DNA from: Periplaneta americana
Lineage: Eukaryota; Arthropoda; Insecta; Blattodea; Blattidae
NCBI RefSeq assembly: GCF_040183065.1
Contig: NC_091124.1
Coordinates: 92,527,001-92,591,000 of the forward strand
DNA: 64,000 nucleotides
Reading direction: 5' to 3'
In this document: one piece after another, positions 1 through 11,300 of the stretch
Layout of the letters: every line of letters starts with the position of its first letter
Numbering within the stretch: the stretch's first letter is position 1
Program-made: the position numbers and the translations under genes
Notes under the pieces: model-generated
The model's input: the letters and a program-made list of their open reading frames with translations, nothing else
Told to the model about the DNA's origin: nothing
Database searches by the model: none

Positions 1-1278
1 AGGTAAATCTAGCAACTACTGACAGCTAGTGTCATTTACTGGCATAAAACGTGTTGATGTTATCTATTTGAAGTTGAGAAATAGATTCAGTACCATATTG
101 AAAAAGCTTCAAAGCTTGTGTTTTTTGTTTAATGTTTTCAAACAAGTGCACCTAAAATGTGACTGAAGAACTGCCTTAAAAATATGGACGCATGCACTGA
201 ACTAAAAATTAAAAATATTATTCACTTCACAGTTTACAAACAATACATTGATTTCTCATTTTCTTGATATGGACGCAATTAGGCAAATAAAAAGATATAA
301 GATTTGGATACATTTCAGTTTAAAGATGATATGTCTGGATATTTACAGATACACATTTTGTGGTGGTAGGAAGACTTAATAATTGAGGGGTTAACTGGAA
401 GAAGAGTGTAATTCGAATTATGGCATTTATCCGTAAAATGGCTATATGCGTTCTTTGGCGGCATTTCTACCAACCACCACAATGTTATGCCTCTACTCCC
501 AATAGATTGAAATAGAGAGGTATTATTGAATTGCGTCTGCCTTCCATCTCACTATTATAGTTCAAGGACCGGTGAAGGTAACTGCAAGGGTGTTTGCGTT
601 GTCTGACAAATGTTCTGATCTATCCTATCTCTTACCTAATGGAAGAGAATATAACCTTTCTTATATTGAAAGTGTCAGTGAAAATGAATTACATACAGAA
701 AGGTAGAAAACGGAAACAGTTTAACAAAGTATGAAAGAATAATCTAGCAAGCGACAAAATTACGGCAAAGCTTACACAAGTAGGTCAGGAAAAATGGTGA
801 AAGAAATACAGTATTACTATTTATTTTTGTCAATGGAGAATGAATATAAGGTAGGCCTACTAATAATATAGGCATATGCAGTGGCTATAAAATGTTAAAT
901 CTAGGCTAGCAGTCAATCATTTAGGAACAACCATATTTCTGACAGGTTAGCAGCAAAACATTTAAGCCAGTTGCTGCCAGAAGAAATATGAAATGTCTAC
1001 AGAGGAACAAGCCATTTTCCATTGAGAATTTTTGGGAAACTGAAAAACTGTAAAACCACAGTACCTAGAATGTTCTTGGGTATACAGTATCATGATTGAG
1101 AAGAATTTTTATGCAAGTCCTTTATTCTGCCATTGTTTAAAATATCTAAGAAACGAGTGATAACTGTACAAAGTATAGTGAAACTACGTGATACTGTAAC
1201 GATAGATATAAGAGGCAAACACTCAATAGGCATCACAAGATTCTAGATGTTTATGTTAGGTTATTAGATCACTTAAAG
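1..1278. other. unassigned AT-rich sequence
   Basis: I see no open reading frame with coding character, no terminal repeats and no splice-bounded exon here. It may be intron or downstream sequence of the minus-strand gene whose first exons lie at 3100-3551, but no further exon of that gene could be recognised. Confidence 0.4.
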
Positions 1279-1334
1279 GGCGCAAATAGCCATAGTAGCT
1301 GGCACGCCCTTTTTAAACCCCACTAACTAACTAA
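1279..1334 (+). mobile_element. very short retroposed insertion with 11-bp target duplication
   Basis: A 56-bp segment is flanked by a perfect direct repeat, atcacttaaag, at 1268-1278 and 1335-1345. It contains a short stem (gggcg.../...cgccc) and ends in a repeated actaactaactaa tail. A target duplication of this length plus a simple-repeat tail is typical of SINE or LINE-mobilised insertions, here 5'-truncated to almost nothing. The family is not identified. Confidence 0.55.
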
Positions 1335-1605
1335 ATCACTTAAAGTGGTAAAGTGTTTGTAAACCTATATTCTAGGTACTTTCCGTTAAAATGATAACGT
1401 GAAATAAGTGGGATTAATTATTTTTTAATGTTGTGATAATTTAGTAAACGAACATATTATATATACTGTACATAGTAGAACATACATTGTAATTATCTTC
1501 ATTATTGTAGTATAGCCCAGCAAGAGATGCTGGGTACAGACAGTTTTTGTTGATTATCTCAAAATTATGTTTTCTGAGTTACGTCCTTCTTCCAGCTAGC
1601 CCCTC

Positions 1606-1862
1606 AATTGAGGTGTGCTCTGCAGTAACAAGGTATGTACACATATCTCAGTATAGTCACCACATTTGATGTATCAAAATAACAAATTCAACGAGATTTG
1701 GTGAATAATACATGAAACTTTACATATAAACTATCAATAATACTAATTAAAAACGCAATTTGCAAAGGCCTTTCTTTGTTAATGCAAACAATGTTACTTT
1801 TACTTATTGCCAAATACCCACTTCTTACACATACCTTGTTATTGCAGAGCACCCCTCAACTG
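1606..1862. mobile_element. MITE with about 35-bp terminal inverted repeats
   Basis: The left end (ttgaggtgtgctctgcagta) and the reverse complement of the right end (ttgaggggtgctctgcaata) match over about 35 bases, continuing into acaaggtatgt. The roughly 180 bp between them is AT-rich and non-coding. The superfamily is not clear; the target duplication is ambiguous because the ends themselves read CTCAA/TTGAG. Confidence 0.65.
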
Positions 1863-3099
1863 AACACGAATAAAATTTAGCTTCAATATTTTTGCTGCTG
1901 TGGTCTTTTAAAATTACCATTTCTCATCACTAGTTGCTGTTGCTGCACCTTTAAAATATGTTTTCCAATAATGACAAACAAAAACCAATGAAATTCCATT
2001 AAAGTTATTCTATAGTTTAACAAGAAGCTCACTCTCAAACATTTTAACACAAGGTTCGAATTTTGAAGAGGGAAAGGAAGGAATCCGTGTTCTGAAATTT
2101 ATATATATATATATATATATATATAGTAGCACTTCAGTGTCAATTCTGTCATTTAGGTTCTCCTCAGTCTTAAAGGATTAATTTCTTCGTGTCCTAGAGA
2201 AAGAAAATAAGATCTAATAGGCATCCAGTTTTCAACCAATGATCAACAGCAGGAAACATTCCTCATAGGTGGTCCCTTATCAGTAACACTTATGAGATTC
2301 AGACCTGACAAAACAATCGTCACATCATGATATTTGGCATGGGAATTTCCGTGGTGAACTGAGAAAATGATGCAAATAATACTCTAAAAAAAGTTTGGAC
2401 ATTTTCAGCATTGTGTCGGATGCTGGACATAGGTAAGTCATAAAAATTAGACAGTTCAGACAGGGTATGTACAGGTGAAAACCCTAGTTTATAGTTTCCT
2501 TCCTTCCTTCCCCTTTATCCCACCACTCCTACCTTGTGCACATAAAATAAATTGTTGGCACTGTAAAGTGCTTTTCATAAGTGTGATGATGTGTATTCGA
2601 TAAACAGACAAATCCACTCTTTTAAAACACACTGTAGGAGGAAACCGTACACAAGTTTCACTTAAGATTTAAATAAAAACATAAGTATTGACTAATTTTT
2701 TTACACTGCCTAAAAAATTTCACTTAACGTCCTTTTATCTCGAGCCTTTCTTGCGCTGATATATTCATGAATTATTTGCCGCCAAACAATTAGTAGTAGT
2801 CATAGTGCAAATAAGCAAAGATTGAGAATAGTAGGCCTGGCTGTAAACTCTAATTTAACCCATTTTCAATCATTACCTCGTTGGATACCAACTAAACTCT
2901 AACTTAGGCCTAACCTATTTTCAATCATCACCTTAACTCATTTTGCAATACTATTTAGCCACAATTGGTACGTGATGTTCGATTTTGTAAAGTAACCTCG
3001 CTTCGAAAGTTAAAAGTGCGTAGCCTACATTTCCCAGGTCTGAAAAATGTACGCACTTTCAGAATCCAGGAAGAGACTTACACTACTGCGGAATCCTAC
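1863..3099. other. non-coding stretch with a TA microsatellite
   Basis: A (TA)n run lies at 2101-2125. Around 2858-2940 a short imperfect duplication (attttcaatcat followed by ccTaac-like sequence) is visible. No exon or transposon ends were recognised. Part of it should be intron of the minus-strand gene starting at 3551. Confidence 0.4.
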
Positions 3100-3551
3100 C
3101 TCTGTTCTTGGAGGAGCAGTTGTAGGTCTTCGTATAATTTGGTGCTGTGGGGTTTGGCCATACTCATGGTCAAGTAGGTGATACGACGATGGACTTATTA
3201 ATGTCAGGCCATGATGCGACTGTGACTGTGCTACCGTAATATCACCAGCATTACCACTGACCTCCATGTATGCTCTTGAACCTGAAAAACATAACCAAAA
3301 ATGAGAATTTTACATTAATATGATAGGGTTATAAGTACAAGTCCCAGAAGTTCAAAGTACATTTATTAATCTAGACAACTATAGGTCCAGATATTAACAT
3401 TTAAATATAGCGAACCTAGCTTTGCAGTAGCCATATCAGGAGTGGCCACATTTCGAGCACTTTCATCTGCCAAAGTTACTGCTCGTCGAACTCGTGGCAT
3501 TTTGTTGGGGCAGATGGTATGGTTACTAGCCTGATGAACAACCAATATCAT
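3100..3551 (-). CDS. unidentified gene, first two exons (5' end of a minus-strand gene)
   Basis: Two minus-strand exons join in frame. Exon A runs 3551 to 3416 and ends at ..GCTAG|GTTCG. Exon B runs 3281 to 3100, starting after a strong acceptor (tatgtttttcag) and ending at ACAGAG|GTAGGA. The intron is 134 bp. Exon A ends one base into a codon and exon B opens with the other two, giving Gly-Ser-Arg; phase agreement supports a real intron. The start could be Met at 3551 or the later Met of MPRVRRAVTLADES at about 3497. The peptide has a basic start, then Ser/Gln/Pro-rich sequence (ISPSSYHLLDHEYGQTP) and ends IIRRPTTAPPRTE at a phase-0 donor. I recognise no domain and could not find the next exon. 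It is divergent to the SNM1B gene at 5319. Confidence 0.5.
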
Positions 3552-5318
3552 CTAGGTTGAAGCTCAACATATCACCCAACATGTGGGAAGGCCTCGTCTT
3601 ATTACGAATTCATGGGTTCACAGTTTGGCTGCTTCGATATGTGCTCCCCTGCAACTGAAAAATACGATTCTGAAGTAATGAAAGACTGTTATCACCATAA
3701 TTGTTGGGTGAGGTAGTACACTTTATTTACGGTAAATACAAACATTAAATCTTCGGTCCTATCAACATTCAGAATTCGACGAAGTAAATGCTTCCTATTT
3801 CAGCTTTATATTTAAGAAATACCTTATCCCATTTAATAGAACAGCATGCTTCGAACAGTATGACAGAAATGTTAAAATATATTAAGATGCAGTTTATACG
3901 TTAAAAAGCACGTGTTTGTAATTCTGAACCATATCTAAGGTCTCTGGTAAAACATGCTAATTGTAACTACGCGGAAGCTTTTGCAAACTTCATTTTAAAT
4001 TCATCAATTAATTATGCAACACACAAAAAGCTATAATTACAAAAATTTTGAATTGCACTGAATACAGCCTTGGCAGTTTATTTACGACGCATCGTGGTAA
4101 TCCTTGAGGTCGATTGCATTCCAAAACTACACAACTTTCACGAGAAGCATTAAGCCCACCTTTGTATATTTTATGTTACCTTGAATCATTACTTACCCAT
4201 ACAAAGACAAAGTATGAATTTCAGGAATGGCTGAAATTCAATTTCATGAACTTCGAAATAATTTTAACGCTACATGTTCACAAAAAAGATGCAATGATGC
4301 TGATCATTGGACGTGTAGTCTTTTGTTTTGTGATTGGCGTACAAGCCGCAGTTACCGCATAATAATCAAGCAATTTCCTTTATATAAATGAATTTATGCG
4401 GAATAACAGCCTCATTAAAGGCTCAGGAGTATAATGCGTTGCTAATATGTAGATAAGAAATATTTACAAAAATTTTATAGACGACATGTACAAACTCTAC
4501 CTAATTCACTAGCCACAAATCAACTTTACGTGGTTCCAGCCATCTGCTAAAAACAGCCAGTAGCAACAATGAATGTGGCGCGAAGTTGTATTTCCCGCAA
4601 ATAACGTATTTCCTGCTGAGGCCCTGAATTGAGCTTTCATATAAAAATTAAAAATTTTTTTAATTTTATTGTTTATCACGAAGCAAATTCTTGACTACTT
4701 TATGTAATATTATTAGATTTTATTTGTTTCATATATTTGTTGCATTATGTTCATTGTATACGCTACAAAACGGTATTAAATCTGCGTTTCAAATACTATC
4801 CCTATTCAGATTACTTTGAACTGTACTGTAGATGACAGCAGTGTTGAAAAATGGTGGTAGGTGTTGTGAAAATTTGTTGATGTAAATGTGTTTGCTAATG
4901 TTTTGAAAGTGAAGAAAGATACTCATAAGGAGTAATTACACAAAAGGTGTAGTGACAGCTAGGAGCTTCTTGCTTATGATATTCTTAGGGTCATGTAGTG
5001 ATACCATAATTGTGTTACATGATGTTTTATAGTCAATTTTTAAGTGCGACATTAAGAATGCATAGTGACTATATAGTGCATAAATACGAAAAGAGACGAT
5101 CAGTGCAACAATAAGGTCTTTTATTCACCATTTTTTCAAGCAGGCAACATTTTATAAAACAATGTTAAAACTGGTATTAAGTATATTTTTCAATCTTTAA
5201 GGTTAATCTGGCTTTTTGTTTATGTTTTGAAGGCTCAGACAATGTAGACACTGTGGTGACATGTAATAAGCTGTACATTTTTACAGCAGTAAACATTCGC
5301 AAGGAATATCCAAGAAAC
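3552..5318. promoter_or_regulatory. divergent intergenic region between the minus-strand gene and SNM1B
   Basis: This 1.8 kb separates the start of the minus-strand gene (3551) from the SNM1B start codon (5319). No transposon ends or coding exons were seen. An 82-codon ORF at 4114-4362 has no coding character. A possible splice acceptor (catttttacag) lies just upstream of the SNM1B start, ending at 5285, so a 5' untranslated exon may lie in this region. Promoter function is inferred from the gene arrangement. Confidence 0.4.
4577..4598. promoter_or_regulatory. pair of E2F-like sites
   Basis: GGCGCGAA (4577-4584) and TTTCCCGC (4591-4598) lie 6 bp apart. The second matches the E2F consensus TTTSSCGC exactly; the first is a near match to its reverse complement. 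They fall in the divergent intergenic region of a DNA-repair nuclease, a gene class often under S-phase control. Short motifs like these occur by chance, so the call is tentative. Confidence 0.3.
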
Positions 5319-5381
5319 ATGAATGGCCATCTATTGTTTAATATGATTTGCGTCGATTACTGGAAGAGGTATACAGACAAG
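5319..5381 (+). CDS. DCLRE1B: SNM1B exon 1
   Basis: The 21 codons start MNGHLLF and include ICVDYWKRYTDK, equivalent to the IAVDFW segment of human Apollo that carries the first metal-site Asp. The donor is AAG|GTAACT, phase 0. It is too short for ORF callers; I found it by searching for the VD[FY]W segment upstream of exon 2. Confidence 0.85.
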
Positions 5382-8300
5382 GTAACTAATTTTAGCTAGC
5401 CTAATATGGAGGTACCATTTTGTGAGTAGCAGGTCTGTTACTAGGGTTGCTACCTGTACCGATTTTGTCGGGGTCGTCCCAATTTTTTTTGTAACTGTCC
5501 CGACACGAGTCTGATGGGACGCTCAAATGTTCCTACTTTTCTGTTTTCAGGTTACAAGCCGAGTTTTATTATTAAATGTTCTAAGGTTTTGCGTCAAATA
5601 TTATTTGTAATAATATTAGTAATATTTATTTTCTTTTTCTTTAAACTTCTACAGTTGGTCATCTTGATAACTATATAAATTCACAAAAGGAAGAGCGAGC
5701 AACAATGGGTTCGTGTTTCTGTTTCTAAGAAATCAAGTTACTGCAGTTCGTGTTTCATTGTTGCGGTGGGGTGTTTCACAAAGACTAGGTTGGTGGCAGT
5801 TATAAATTGTAGTGCACGCACGTTAGCTGCTGTTAGGCAGTTTTGCAAGACGCAGATATTGTTTGTGACATTTCAGGGGTTCGTTTCAATAAAATGTTCT
5901 CTAAATTAAAGGAAAACATCACGGCGACGCCTAGTATAAAAACGAACTAACATACGAAAATCACTAAAACCCTAGATCATATAGGTATATGATCTAGGCT
6001 AAAACTCACTAACATTTAAATCTAACTACCAGGGGCGTATTTTGCGGGCTACCGGGTAGCCCAAGGAAATTACAAAAGAAAAAGTTTATAATATAACATA
6101 ATGTAATAATTTTGTATTATTAGTTTTACCATAGTAATTAAAATTAAAGTAATTGTTAGATATATTTTGTGTAATAATAGGGTCAGCGGTAGCCCAAACC
6201 CTTTAACCAGTATACACCACTGCTAACTACATCCAACCAAGTGCCCGTCTTTATAGGAGTGGATCAGGACAGCACGTTTGCACATCTCCTTTTTATGTTA
6301 GGTTAAGTTCTTTTCAAACTGAAATGACGAGTGAAGCGTACAGTTAAAATTACTCTAACCTAACCTAACCTAACCTAATTTAACATAAAAAGGAGATGTG
6401 CAAACGTGCTGTCCTGATCCACTCCTGTCTTTATGAAACTATCAAATATTTACAAAGACAGAAACATAAACTTTCCGTTGCATCAAGTGCTGAAACTAAA
6501 TTGATATAAATTTTTTCAGCGTGAAACGTTCTCCTATTGAAAGTGAAGTTACAGCTGCTGAATTGTCGTTTGCATATCATGCAATAATGCATAACCATAG
6601 TTATTTTTCTAGCAAGTGGCATTTTCAAAGATTCTAAGTTAAGACCAAAACGTCCCTGTGGGCGTACAAAATGTGAGATGCTTGTTCAAAAGTATTGGAT
6701 CCTCATTCCATAGAATTAGTAGAGAATGACTTAAAAGATGACACTTTTTTCTGTTTAGACAGATGCCTCAAACAAAGACAATATTAAGTGCTTTCCAGTC
6801 AGTATTAAATATTTTTCTGAAATAGTGGAGTTAAAGAGAAATTACTTAGCTTTCATGATGATTCGAATGAAACAGCTGACGATATTTTTGAGAAACTGAA
6901 ATCCATTTTAGGTGAACACGATTTGAAATTTTTTAATATACCAAGTTTTGGTGCATATAATCCAGCGTTCAACTACGGAAAACAGCACTCAGTTTTTCAG
7001 AATTTCAAATATTTAAATGATAACATAATTCAAGCAAATTGTAATTGTCACGTTATTCATAACATAGCCAGAAATGCATGCAAAGTGATGAAATTTGATA
7101 TTGAGTGTCTAGTATTAAAAGCTTATAACGAGTTTTCGTCTTCTAGTAAGAAAACAAATGAACTCAAAAACTTCTTTTGTTTGTTGAACAAGAATATTGA
7201 ACAATTTTAAGGCATATTCCAATTCGGTGGTTGTCCCTATTGCCAGCTCTAGAGCATTTGCTCAAAAACTGCAATCCTATTTTCTCTCTCAAGGAGAAGA
7301 AGAAACAAATCCTCTAGTATGGACTTTCATAAGAGGAGTAGACGAAAAAAGATGATCACTTCCTTTTTCTTATATATAATATGCATTTGATGCATAACTA
7401 TATGAATTCTGTTACAACAACAATTTTACAGCTCGAAAATAAAATAATTCAACCTACAGATCTTTATGCTGTCTTAGAATCCCTACATAAAAACATTCGA
7501 TCTAAATTAAAAGATGAATTTTATGGCTTTGAAGTTAATCACAATTTGAAGAAATTAAGCAAATCGGACCAGGAAATATTTAGAAGAGATGCAGCTAATA
7601 TACAGGGTGTTTAAAAAATACGGGGCATAATTTAAGGTATGTATTTCCCACATGTAGACAATCAAAATAGTTCATTACAACATGTGTCCGGAAATGCTTC
7701 ATTTCCGAGTTATGGCCTTCACAACATTATCCTATAATCATTATGGGATTTTCCCTCAACCCAATATGAGCAAATGCTGGGTAACTTTCGGTGCTGGACC
7801 CGGGACTCATTTCACCGACATCACCTTATCATTCAGACGCTAAATAACCTAAGATGTTGATAAAGCGTCGTAAAATAACCTACCTACCTCCAATTTTCAA
7901 GACTTGATGAAAGCTATAATACAAAAATCAAGTGAAACTGAAACCTTGTGTTCACTTATTCCATATATTTATTAATATCATCCACTATGAGTGTTTCTTC
8001 TATTTATTATAAAAATGCTTGAAAATAGACGATTACCTAAAGTATACAAATGTAGCTGCTAGGACTGCCTGTACAGAGAATCAAGTTTCACTTACAATGC
8101 TTTGTTTAACCTCTATAATTCTGTGCTAATATTCTCGTAGGTTTTTACGTTCCGGAAATGAAACTTTTGTCGAAATTCATTTGTTTTAAAAAATCGAAAG
8201 TTTTGTTCTGTTTCTCAAAGACCTTGCATATCGTCGTTGTTCCTGCAATAACTCCTATGTGGCATATTTATCGATTTTCAGATTTTTGCTCTATTAAATA

Positions 8301-11300
8301 ACTTAAATAGTAATACAGCAAATAATAAAATCGCCTATATGTAATTATATATCTTTGTTTCGAAAATGTAAGAATTCACAGTCTCCTATGTATGGTTGCC
8401 ATAAGATGAATAAATGTGTTTTTCCGTCCTCCTGAAAGATTTTATATTTTGCACATAGGAGTTATTGCAGGAATAATGACGATATACCCTTTTTGGTAGG
8501 TAGATTGATAGAAAGCAAGTTCTAAGTATAAATAAAGAGAGAATGATTCATCTGTATGTCTTAGGATTAACATAATTTACTGTTCCCTGCCCCCTTCATA
8601 TCTTCTAGTAGTCCTCCAGACCTGTGAAATATACCCATAGGCAGTGCAAACCCTAAAAGAATCTGTAGAGTAGTTGTAAAGAAATCCTGGTCATGTGAAA
8701 ATAGGAGGTAGTATTCCGTCACCTCCTGGTGATTATATTGATTAAATTGTTAGTTACCCATTTAACTTGGTGAGAGATAGCCTACCAGTCACAGTGCCTT
8801 TGGTAAAGTTTTTCCACAGGTTAAACTGTTAGCAATTTGACATCCAGGAAAGTTAACTTCCATAAGCAATGGGAATGTTTTCTATTGCTTCATGGGTAAA
8901 GATTCTTGTAGGTTTCTCAAGAGTGCATACAGAATTGATTGGTTTGTGAGTCGAGATCTTGTAGCTTGGCTGTATCTGCCAGGCTGTTAATCTCTGGCAG
9001 TACCTATGCTTTCTACAATCTTATGTTCTTTTTTCTTTGTTAAGCAGTCTTCTGAGCTGTTTGTTTTTGTTCAAGATATAACTTATGGACCATCAGGTAA
9101 CTCCTTTTGGTTTTAACATTGTAAGGGACCATTAAACTACAGAGTGAGCACAAAGTCTCATTACCCCCTATAAATACCTCAAATATACGTACTTTATGTA
9201 ATGCAAACAAGTTCAAAAGTATTGGAAAGCACGATTGCTAATGGCTTCATTGCCAAATGCAAGGCACTAGACAACAACAACAACAACATGTAATGCAAAC
9301 ATACATCCACTTTACACTAACAGCGTGTCATAAGTGTACAAAGGGTCAGTATGTCCCCCATTATTCTCACAAAATAATGTGTCACCAAGTTCTGTGTGAC
9401 ATTCGCCTCAGATTGCTGGTGTTATCTATTGGAAAGCACTTTGCGTTGAATCCTTCAGTTCATCAATGATGATGTACCGTTCCTGTGCAACAATGCTCTT
9501 GCATTGTCATAGGTTGTGCGGTCAGGCTGCGAGGTGGCCAGTTGAGAGAAGCTGATATGATGAGTGACCCACGGCCAATCCAGCATTGTGGAAACACCTC
9601 ATTGAGTTGAGATTTCATCAAGAGCATTGTTGCACAGGAATGGTACAACACCATTAATGAAAGAAGGATGCTGTGTGATGTGCTTTCCAACAGATTACAC
9701 CAGCAATGCTGAGGCGAATGTGACACTGGACATTATTTTGTGTGCAAAGAATGATGGGATATACTGACCCACAAGTGGATGTATATCTGTATTATGACCG
9801 GAATTACATAAATAATGTGTATATTTGAGGTATTTATAGGGGGGTAACAGAACTTTGTGCCCACCCTGTATGATAGCAGTCCAAGTTAGCATCTTATAAT
9901 TCGTAACTCATATACCATTTGTCAACATCTTTAAAGTTCTTCACTTATAGTCTAGGATTACCAAGATTTCAGTGTCACAGTAGCTCCAGTCAATTCTTCT
10001 GGGACTTCTGTAGAAATGTTCTTCCTTTATACATTTCAATCAAAGTGAATGTAATGATGGTCAGAAGGGGCTGGTTCATCAGAAATGCACCTTTTTTTTT
10101 AACTAGAATGTGACAATGTTATGTAGACCCCTACAAAACGTGATGTATGTATTATCTTCTTTCCTATTTTTATTCGAAAAGGTATACTTATTATCGACAT
10201 TCATTGTTGCTCAATTATTATTGACAAGGAAGTTTAACAGAGACTCACCTCAATAGTCGTTCTGACTGTCCCTTGTCTCATCATGCATTAACATCACAAC
10301 CCACAAAACATTGCTGACAGGTAATATGAATTTGCTGAACCAATAGCTCTAGCTCCTTGGTTGGTGGTGAATAATTGGAAATGTGCAGTAGTGGCAAAAA
10401 AAAAAAAAAAAAAAAAACCGGACTGACCCTTGTAGCTGATTTCAGAGCCTTGTTCACTCCAGAGCACGATAGACTGGTAACTAAGACTTTTGTGTTCGAA
10501 TCCTGCCTGGGAAGGAAACTTTTTTTTGTTCCTTATTCAAATTTATTCCCAATATTTCTCGATTGCAGCAGTATTTTACTACTTAATTAACTTATTATTC
10601 CCAGAACATGAATTTTACCAGCTTATTTTCTAATGGCTTTCGAAATGGGCTACATCAGCAGTCGAAACTACAACAATTTCAATAGATTACTTGCTATCTT
10701 ATGAATGCAGGCGTGGCATGTGCAGTGGCTCATTTCGGGGACTTTGATTATTCCGCCGATCCGGTTTTTTTTTGCCACTACTGTACAAGAGGGATCAATC
10801 AGTCAATTCATATTCTTAACTGTTTTTCAATGTTATCATATTCCTCATTTCCAAGTATATCACAGTGGCTAGGTAACTATTTTAATATTAGGTCTATTTA
10901 TTGTAAAAGGTATCCCTGTAACATGCCATGAAGGCACTTGGGGGGCATGGAGGTAGAGCCCCATGCTTTCCATGACCTTGGCATAGAATGAGGTGGTGTG
11001 GTCGGCACCACACTCTGACCGCCTTTTACCCCCGGGAAAGATCCGGTACTCAATTTTATAGGAGGCTGAGTGAACCTCGGGTCCGTTCTGAAAGTTTGGC
11101 AACGAGAAAAAAAAATCCTGTGACCACCTGGGATCGAACTCCGGACCTTTCAGTCCGTAGCCAGCTGCTCTACCAACTGAGCTACCTGACCTTTTGGAAA
11201 TTCTTGAGTTTGCTCTTGTTTTTGTATAGGAATAGCTCTCTACCAATAAAGTCGCTGCATATTTAATTATAGGCCTATATTAAATATAGCTCTCATAGAT

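Noticed and set aside
3025-3177. plus-strand ORF at 2965-3177
   Set aside because: It is antisense to the better-supported minus-strand exon at 3100-3281.
4114-4362. 82-codon plus-strand ORF upstream of SNM1B
   Set aside because: Composition looks random, no splice sites or homology, and it lies in a region with no other coding signal.
6355-6378. possible true telomere or fusion site
   Set aside because: Only four CCTAA units, enclosed in a MITE with its own 8-bp target duplication, so they came with the element.
11128-11191. possible tRNA gene on the minus strand
   Set aside because: The A and B boxes belong to the head of a SINE; the same head and body recur at 55584 with a target duplication.
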